Source: Prostheceraeus crozeri | Taxonomy: Eukaryota; Platyhelminthes; Polycladida; Euryleptidae | NCBI GenBank assembly: GCA_907163375.1 | Contig: CAJQUW010006985.1 | Location: 372,001-436,000, forward strand | Reading direction: 5' to 3' | DNA: 64,000 nt | Shown: one piece after another, positions 56,993-64,000 of the stretch | Layout: every line of letters starts with the position of its first letter | Position numbering within the stretch: the first letter of the stretch is position 1 | Notes under the pieces: generated by a model | Databases searched by the model: none | What the model was told of the DNA's origin: nothing | The model's input: only the letters and a program-made list of their open reading frames with translations | Program-made: the position numbers and the translations under genes

Positions 56993-57166
56993 ATGTTCAT
57001 TTATACACAAACCGATGATGAACAGCAACCCACTTCTGAATGGTCAGTCACATCCGCTGCTGTATTTGAGGTCTTGGACATTATCTTGCGCTTGCTGGAG
57101 TGAATGTGTGACACCGGCAGTAAAGATGAGACAATTACCATTGAAGCAATCGATCATTTGTTATAA
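56993..57166 (+). CDS. two coding-like ORFs in one frame separated by a single TGA
   Basis: ATG 56993 opens 36 codons (TDDEQQPTSEWSVTSAAVF, then EVLDIILRLLE) to TGA at 57101. ATG follows at once, giving 20 more codons (MCDTGSKDETITIEAIDHLL) to TAA at 57164. A TAA directly precedes the first ATG. Another frame across the same bases is open for about 58 codons with a possible GTAAGA donor. It may be exon remnants, a pseudogene with one nonsense change, or chance. Confidence 0.35.
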
Positions 57167-57189
57167 GAACGACGTAAGACTCCAGCACA

Positions 57190-58660
57190 TTTAATTTTTT
57201 CGTGTCATACATGCACATTTTTCATTGATGCTTTGATTCGCGTGTAAATAAAAGTGTGTGAAAATGAATGAACCTTAAATATTTGCAATAACTGCATGAA
57301 TGTGACAGTTCACGTATATAAAAGTGTTGCTGCTTCTACAAATGCTTTACTCTACAACGTTTGCTCATATTGTGTAGAAGTGTTAATATGTAAGAAATAG
57401 TTAATAGTAGTAGTTGTTCATACTGAATTAATTTCCTGAAATGTGGACAGTGCTATGTCCCAAGATGTTCAGATAACAAGAACAGGCCTGATTTTCATGT
57501 CTGTCAGCATGTCTATCACAGCGAACGGTCGCTAATATGATTAGGACATGAGCCTCTCTAGCACACTCGCATAAATCTTCTCCCTAAGATTGTATCAATG
57601 GATCAATGGCGAGATTAGTCGTGAAAAAACAATATCTGAGAGATGCGACATAATTTTCAAAGTTTTTTGCTAGCAGCGTAAGTTATTGGTAACATAACAA
57701 TTTCCTTTGCGGGAGCGCGTCAATTACAGTTTGAAGAGCATGCCTTATTTTGCATTCCTCGTGTTGTACATGCGTGTAATTGCAATATGATTAAATAGTT
57801 TGCTATATTTATGAAAAATTGCGTTTGGTTTGCGGCTATGGCCATGTATATTAGCTTGTAAATGCTCACATTCCCTAACAGGGAAACATCTTCAGTGATC
57901 GCTGAAATGTGATAACTGATTATTCAGGCATAACTCACAAATGCATTGAGATGGTTTGTATTGTAACTTTAACTTTGAAGAGTCGCGGGCAGGGTCAGGG
58001 ATTAAAAGTCCTGTCCAGTTCCGACTTCGGTTATCAGCCTATCTGAGTATATATGAAGTACTTCTGTATTTGGAATACAGCATTATTATTATTGCTATCT
58101 AAAAGATGAGAAATAAGATCACGATGGAACTAATGAGCCAAGATCAAATGAGGCTAACTTATGTATTATTCAATGGAGATGCGTTTTAAAAATTGATATC
58201 CACTCATCTTCGGTCATGTAAGATAATATATAATAGTCACGTAGCCCTTGAGATAACCAAAGTCCCAATTAGGAAATGCTTTATATTATTTGGATCTGTG
58301 AGGTTTAGTTTCATTCAAGTTGAGATTTTTCATACCTTACAAGTCATGACGATAGACTCTTCGCGCATCAAATACGGAAATTGCTCCGTGTATCATCGGA
58401 ATCGTGTTTATACAGTAAAGATATAGGCTACGCGTGCATATTATCAAACAATATTTTCCCTTTTGAAATCAAACAAGTTTCCACGACCTGAATTAATAAC
58501 CTATACATAGATCTAGAATGTGAATGTATTATATTTTTTCATGTAGATATCTATCGCCATCTTATAATTTTTTTGAGCACATTTGCATGTAAATGCTTAA
58601 AATTCCCAATAAACTACTAAAAATTAGAGAGTGCACTTAAAATTGTGGAGACATATCTTC
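57190..58660. other. non-coding stretch
   Basis: A frame at 58193-58426 is open but lacks an ATG start or splice support. Nothing else was recognised. Confidence 0.35.
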
Positions 58661-58672
58661 AACTGAAAAAAG

Positions 58673-58864
58673 ATGATTCAAATGAGAAATGATCATAGAT
58701 TTCAATATCATCTGCATGAATATGTGTTAAGTGCCATAATAACTTATTGGGTAGATAATATTAATGAACGAAAGTTGAAGCAATGCATTTCAGGTATTTA
58801 CCTCCCATCTCGTGCAATCACTGAGATAATCGCAAATATCCGTACGTTAACAAACATTTTTTGA
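58673..58864 (+). CDS. weak candidate exon
   Basis: A 63-codon ATG frame with mixed residues (MRNDHRFQYHLHEYVL, later LPSRAITEIIANIRTLTNIF). A TTTCAG at about 58795 could be an internal acceptor, making only the last 22 codons exonic. No poly(A) signal. Confidence 0.25.
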   Translation: MIQMRNDHRFQYHLHEYVLSAIITYWVDNINERKLKQCISGIYLPSRAITEIIANIRTLTNIF

Positions 58865-58869
58865 CGTTA

Positions 58870-59980
58870 TCGTGGGCAAGTCTGTCGACAACCTGAAATC
58901 GACTGATGATAACTCGACTGAAAACATTTAATTTAGGCAACTGTCAGTCGAAGCCACTGTGATTATCATTCACAGTTCTTGACTTTGTCATCACTCAACT
59001 TAAGAAAGTGGCAGTGCAAAAGTAAAAATGTAAATATCAATCATCTTACTCGCATGCCGATACTGATTTGAAGCATGATAAGTAGGTGATGGATGTATTT
59101 TGATGTAACATCAGATTTAGTAATATTAAAATTATCGTCTATCAACCATTTTTATTAGAATTGTTCACAGATAAAATAAGTGTATTATGTTAGTACATGT
59201 TTTGCAGTGCAATCATTGCATGTCACCTAAATTGCTGTCAGTTTTCTTTTTTATCAGTGTGCGAATCTAGCCTATGAAGACCCGCTTTAGATCAAATATT
59301 TCCAAACTCCATGCACATACCAGCTTTGCCTTCCGGTTGTTAATTCGTCGAACTTTTCAAAAATGCTGATGGCGTTCAGCAGTTTACTAGAATTACTTGA
59401 TCATTCATTCATAATGTTAAAATGAATGAAGAGAGCAAATATTTCTCATTATTCACTCAGGAATAGAGGTATTGTATTCCTCCAATACACCCCGCCGTCA
59501 AATAAGACCCGCACCTAAATTACTCATTTAAGAGGCTTTTCAAGTTCTACGATAAAAACCACTGGCTGTCAATAGTTACTACATGTATTATTCAACAGTT
59601 AGCCAAACTATATGTTCTTGATTTCTATAGAATAAGCATAAAATCGATCGTAAATATTTTATTGCCCCTCTCTAATGTTTCTTTCTATTGTGATTCTCAT
59701 CTTTTGCGTGGATGACACTTCCTGTCAAATTGATAAGAAATTGTAGAATCGATAATCGCTCAACTAATACGTCTAAAAGCTAATATAAAAAACGATTGAT
59801 ATAAAATAAGTGGTCAAAACTGCATCGTCATTTAACGCACTCCTCTTTTCTTATAGATCTTGCGTCCCAAGTTCGCTATCAATGTCGCAATGATCTCACT
59901 CTTTGATTTCTCCCCATTTGTTTCCGCCTCATCATCAATGTACCCATTGTTCGCATTTGATCACCAAAAAGTTGAGATCT
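58870..59980. other. non-coding stretch
   Basis: No supported gene or repeat. Confidence 0.35.
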
Positions 59981-59983
59981 AAA

Positions 59984-60217
59984 TCACAAACTCAAAAATT
60001 TGTTCATGTAATCCTTGTTCAAATAGAACCTCAATTGCAAAAAGGAATCATATATTCGAGAAAATGAAGGTATTTCTTGAATATTTATTCTGCTGCAGAG
60101 AAAGTCAACCGAATGCAACCAATAGAACAATAATCCTAAATGTAAGTCGAAATCAGAGTTAATTTTTACCGGATCAATTTTTTTATATCCCAATTCTCCG
60201 ACATTGGATGCTACCAT
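59984..60217 (-). CDS. weak candidate ORF
   Basis: A 77-codon ATG frame, MVASNVGELGYKKIDPVKIN at its start, then hydrophobic and aromatic. No splice or poly(A) signals support it. Not recognised. Confidence 0.25.
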   Translation of the reverse strand: MVASNVGELGYKKIDPVKINSDFDLHLGLLFYWLHSVDFLCSRINIQEIPSFSRIYDSFLQLRFYLNKDYMNKFLSL

Positions 60218-60665
60218 TCTATATATTCAAGTTCGAATATTTCAACTCAAGATTTCATTCACAGAGACGAGCAAGTGTGAAAAATTATTCAGCATGTTTA
60301 GATAGGATTATTATTGATTGAATATAATAACTGAATGCAGTAGTTAGGATTGATCGACTGAATTACTATCGGTTATTGAATTCAATCAAACGGTAATGAG
60401 ATAGCATTCTTCTTACATGCTTAAAATCAGTTGCTGTAGATTTGATTTTGTTCTTATATATAATTCTAGATAGCATGGGGCGCGGAGCGATTAAAAGTAT
60501 CGATTGATTGATTAGGCACTAAAATCGTCAAGTCAAATAACTCGTGTTCTGTTACTTCCAAAATTTAACAGTCATCAGTGTTTCGTGATATGCTCCAAAA
60601 ATAATATTTCAAAGTTAATAGGGATTTGGTGTAACTGACCGAGGATTCATTAATTTGATTTATAT

Positions 60666-60890
60666 TCCGGTCGTCAGCACAAGTTCCTGCAGTGAATGAG
60701 TTCAAATTGAAACCTTCACAGACTGATGTATTGCAATCATGTAGTTACTGCGCATCTGCGCGTCTACCAAGTTCTACAGAAAAAGAAAAACTTGTAAATT
60801 CAATCGAAAGCAGATAGAGGTTTTCCGCAAGATTTCTGTTTTCTCTGATTAAGTGTTAAATAATAAGTCCAGAGCCATGGTTTAACCCAA
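60666..60890 (+). repeat. single arm of the fold-back element family
   Basis: Matches the left arm of 21480-22163, for example CTTCACAGA, TCTACC-A/G-AGTTCTA, AAGTGTTAA and GTC-C/T-AGAGCCAT. The opposite arm is absent. Confidence 0.55.
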
Positions 60891-61395
60891 ACCCAATGTT
60901 TTCAAGTAATTTTCTATCATATGTCAAATTCTAAAATCATTGAAGGCAACGCATAATCACGCAAAATAAGTATATATGCAAAATAAGCCTATATGCGAGT
61001 ATATGTGTATTCAAAATATTTCAAGTTTCAATTTAATCAATAGAAAGTGGCCAATCAAGCTTGTTCATTTAACCGCTACAATCCTTGGATAGTGGCTACG
61101 CATACTCTTAATCAATTATTTTTCGATCTGAGATGGATTTGGCTGCGATTCGTAAGTAGTTGAGTCCTGAATAGTTAATGCGTTACCTTTTTTCATTATC
61201 ACTGTGAAGTACGGAATTTATGTTATTATTTCAGAAAGTAATTTGTCTCCCTCTTGTAACTTGCTCATTCAAATGACGAGGACCAAGTGAACTACACGGC
61301 ATACAGAGAATAGAGCTGACAGTCAGACATTCCAGTTGCTTTTCATGGAGCTCATAGTCGTGAATAATTGAAAAATATCACTCTAGCGTTTCACA

Positions 61396-61581
61396 GGAAG
61401 TTTCAGATTCGGAATTGCTTTCACATTAGCAATGTTGACTTTTCGTTGGTTGATTCGAGACATTGTTCGATGTCTTGCTTCTCAAGAATCTGACAGAGGG
61501 AGAGTTCCATGTTGTCTATGTAAAGATGACCTTAATTCATATCGCATTCCTTTTAAGGCTATCACTGCATTTCTAAAGTGA
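61396..61581 (+). CDS. candidate exon, Cys-rich protein
   Basis: A strong acceptor (ACTCTAGCGTTTCACAG) opens this segment. Two carried bases then give SFRFGIAFTLAMLTFRWL, followed by RDIVRCLASQESDRGRVP and CCLCKDDL before TGA at 61579-61581. An ATG at 61432 starts the last 49 codons. CCxC near the end could be half of a zinc site. The last base pairs overlap the next frame (61578-61817) in the -1 register. Family not recognised. Confidence 0.4.
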   Translation, partial: GSFRFGIAFTLAMLTFRWLIRDIVRCLASQESDRGRVPCCLCKDDLNSYRIPFKAITAFLK

Positions 61582-61817
61582 TAGGAGATGATACTCTACG
61601 TTTTGTCGTGAGAATGAGGCATATTTTACATTACACGTATCCTTATCTCGTGAATGAGCTACACGTTTTGATTCAAGCTCCTCCTCCCACAAAGAGGAAA
61701 TATCAGATAGTCTGTACGAACGAGTGGGAAAGTCGTACATGTCACGCCAAGAGACAGGTGATTTTTAAGGTTTTCCATCGCTATCATGCATGCGTACTCA
61801 TCAGACAAGTAGTGTAA
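61578..61817 (+). CDS. overlapping frame following 61396-61581
   Basis: An open 79-codon frame beginning GTGATAGGAGATG. The residues look coding: DTLRFVVRMRHILHYTYPYL, then APPPTKRKYQIVCTNEW. A donor CAAGAGACAG|GTGATT near 61756 may end the exon there. It has no ATG at its start and overlaps the preceding frame by four bases, so both may be one exon that has lost register, or one frame is spurious. Confidence 0.35.
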   Translation: MIGDDTLRFVVRMRHILHYTYPYLVNELHVLIQAPPPTKRKYQIVCTNEWESRTCHAKRQVIFKVFHRYHACVLIRQVV

Positions 61818-62303
61818 GATAGTACATGCGGTTTACTAAAGTTCACGTTGAAAATTAAAATTTATCGGCCTGTCATTCATGATCTGATTTAAGACAGCAA
61901 TTAATGGCCGAAGAAGATACTTGAGATTACAGGACAGCAATAAAAAGAAAATTTTGTTGAAGCAATTTACTCGGTGTGAATTAAGCTTCACGTATTTCAA
62001 CACGCAGATACCAACCGAATATTCAGTGCCTCGCAAGTGGTGGCAACCACCGCAATGCATGACGCCCTGATATCATATCACAATAATTTTATTGTTTTTC
62101 CATCAGTGTCTCGATTTGAGCAATAAGGACCCTAGAAATTAATTTAGAAACATTGCATTCCAGATGATCAGTCAATGTCATATCTCATGTAAACACAACG
62201 ACTCTATGTCATTTAAAATTTTGCATGCCTATAGCTTTACTTTAAATGTCTAAATGACAACTATTAAGTCTGTAAAATACACTAACACCTTCGTTTCTAT
62301 GAC

Positions 62304-62392
62304 TACACTCGCCTGACCAAGGAATCGAACCGAAGTCCGCGATGGAGACGAGTACACACTACTCAGCTACGCGTGTGATACAGAGGAATGCT
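62304..62392 (-). repeat. tRNA-derived SINE head
   Basis: On the minus strand, GTAGCTGAGTAGTG is an A-box-like start and GGTTCGATTCC a perfect B box about 40 bp later. The T stem and acceptor do not pair well, so this is not a functional tRNA. Upstream (62395-62545) is a CpG-richer non-repeated stretch. Confidence 0.45.
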
Positions 62393-62729
62393 AATAAAGG
62401 CAAAATTCATGCACAGGTGAAACCGACAGCTTTTTTACCCTGGTGTTGCGGTGTCGTCGACGTAACCTGGCGAAGGTGCAAAGCTCGTCTTTACCACTGA
62501 CTTCGCTTCTCGTCGACGAATGGTGTCGAAGAAAGAAGGGTGTAAGTGCCTTAATAGTCTTTTGAAGGGCGTACATGTGCTGCGATGCAACATACGGACT
62601 GTACTTGGTTGGTATAATATACATAAATATCTCAGTGCTCAGCTTGGGTACGTAGATGGTGTAGGTTCAAGTCTATTCTCTGTAGGATCAAAAGCTCATG
62701 AAATAGACGTGTTCATATAAACCATGCTT

Positions 62730-63930
62730 CCTTTACTCTTTACTGTTTGTAGTACCCTTTACATTCAAGAATGACCATGAGATGAACAGATGGCGTTACC
62801 TGTAGACTGGTCTGATACAACACTAGCTACGCTCAGCAGCCGTCTGGCCGAACTTTGTAGAATGGACTTTGATTAGTTTAGTTGACAAAATGACCCCTCT
62901 GATGAACTCACGTTCAGATCGTGCGTTTACTTGTTCGACAGTCGCCACCTGTCCCTAGGCTAACTTGTGAAGGTACATGCGTTCAATAACGCAATAAAAT
63001 AAGAGATAACACCAAGTAATGCATCATGCAAATGCACATGAATTAACTGCATTTCATTTGCTTTCAAATTGATTTGAAAAAACGAACTTAATGTGGTAAT
63101 TTAATATCAATCAATCGTGTTGATATCGAAGGCTACGCTATCTTATGAAACATTGGCTTTCTCTCGGGTATAGAGTTTGAATCTCGTGAATTCACTTTTC
63201 TCATCTACACGTTCTACAGTTTCCTATTGATGTAAAAACTTTCACCATCTGCTAAAGTCTTCGTTATACTTAGTTCTGATTCCAATCTATCAAGCACGTC
63301 ATTCTCTCCGTCTTCACATCAAGTTAGCTGACACATCTACACCAGAGCTACACATATCAACTTCTGCTTAGTTTAATTCATTCCATCGGTCTCCGTCGTT
63401 TGTCAAACTTCGTTGCCATGCTAATCCGAGAATCCGTCATTTATTTAATTGAAAAATCTAACTTAAATCGGCACTTAGACCTTCACCAATTTCAAAGACA
63501 AATTATTTTCCATTAATGTGATATTGTTGAATTTTTATCAATTCACCAATACGAGCCTAACGTCTATTAATGGATTTGATTACAAAACGTAATTACATAT
63601 AAATATAATTTTAATAAGCTTTATCATTATTTGATTGTCCTCTAAGTTCTACTTTCACTAAATTCGACATAGAAGATGATCAGAGCAGTTAAGTAACTAA
63701 TTACAATTCAATTAGCTTAGTGGATATAAACATAGCACTTCATGTTCTCGATAGCCAACATGAGGATTTCTGTCAGTTTTTGGTAGCTGCCAATCAGAGC
63801 ATTCAAAAACTCTCCGTTTAATGCATTGAGTCATATGTGAAACTTAAAAGTAGGCGATAGTGAGTGTATTATGTCTTCAACAAGTAACATGACAATTGAT
63901 GAATTTATCAAATCTCAACAGATGTAGTCA
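62730..63930. other. AT-rich non-coding stretch
   Basis: No supported gene or repeat. Confidence 0.35.
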
Positions 63931-63972
63931 CCATGAGACATGTTTCGGTCTATTGAGCCTCACCAGTCGTGG
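63931..63972 (-). ncRNA. hammerhead-ribozyme-like motif at the window edge
   Basis: On the minus strand: stem I CCACGA / TCATGG (one mismatch), core CTGGTGA (one base from CTGATGA), stem II GGCT / GACC around CAATA (one mismatch), GAAA, palindromic ACATGT as stem III, and C at the cleavage site. All parts are in the correct order. The sequence differs from the other two motifs, so it is a third family. The host element would lie near or beyond the window edge. Confidence 0.55.
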
Positions 63973-64000
63973 GTAGTTTCGAATCAACGACGTTGGCGCT

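Noticed and set aside
62304-62392. Functional tRNA gene on the minus strand
   Set aside because: The B box is perfect, but the T stem and acceptor stem do not pair; called a SINE head instead.
62625-62690. Second tRNA-like segment with GGTTCAAGTC
   Set aside because: Only the B-box-like word is convincing; no matching A box at the usual distance and no cloverleaf.

Overview
This looks like a nuclear segment of a marine invertebrate genome. It is AT-rich, has small candidate exons flanked by GT/AG splice signals, carries many short non-autonomous DNA transposons, and holds a Penelope-like retroelement. No bacterial operon, CRISPR array, rRNA or intact tRNA was seen. I cannot place the species from sequence alone.

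Layout. 1-1.9 kb is featureless. 1.9-6.6 kb is the dominant object: two nearly identical 5'-truncated copies of an endonuclease-bearing Penelope-like element (reverse transcriptase plus GIY-YIG nuclease) joined head to head, flanked by a 12-bp target duplication, each with a hammerhead-ribozyme-like motif after its stop codon. 7-24 kb holds scattered candidate exons, the best being plus-strand ones at 9.86, 11.46 and 16.77 kb, among MITEs, a hAT relic with a readable transposase C-terminus (14.4-15.2 kb), a 526-bp TIR element (18.8 kb) and a 0.68-kb fold-back element (21.5 kb). 24-35 kb holds the first of three copies of a ~0.8-kb TIR element, the second 526-bp copy, and a few candidate exons. 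35-50 kb holds a terminal exon with poly(A) signal (35.7 kb), two promoter-like GC-richer stretches ending in strong splice donors (36.6-37.0 and 49.8-50.3 kb), a cluster of dyad-symmetric motifs (37.2-37.85 kb), an X-box-like site, a diverged tandem duplication and more MITEs. 50-64 kb holds candidate exons on both strands (densest at 55.6-57.2 kb), an inverted pair of hammerhead-like motifs (53.1 kb), a pair of overlapping open frames (61.4-61.8 kb), tRNA-derived SINE heads and another hammerhead-like motif at the right edge.

How it fits together. No host gene could be named. The candidate exons cannot be chained into full transcripts by eye, and several may be chance or decayed sequence. 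The most distinctive biology is in the retroelements: a head-to-head Penelope-like pair able to give a long hairpin RNA, and hammerhead-like motifs of three different sequence types, one of which carries an apparent compensatory swap of the C3-G8 core pair.
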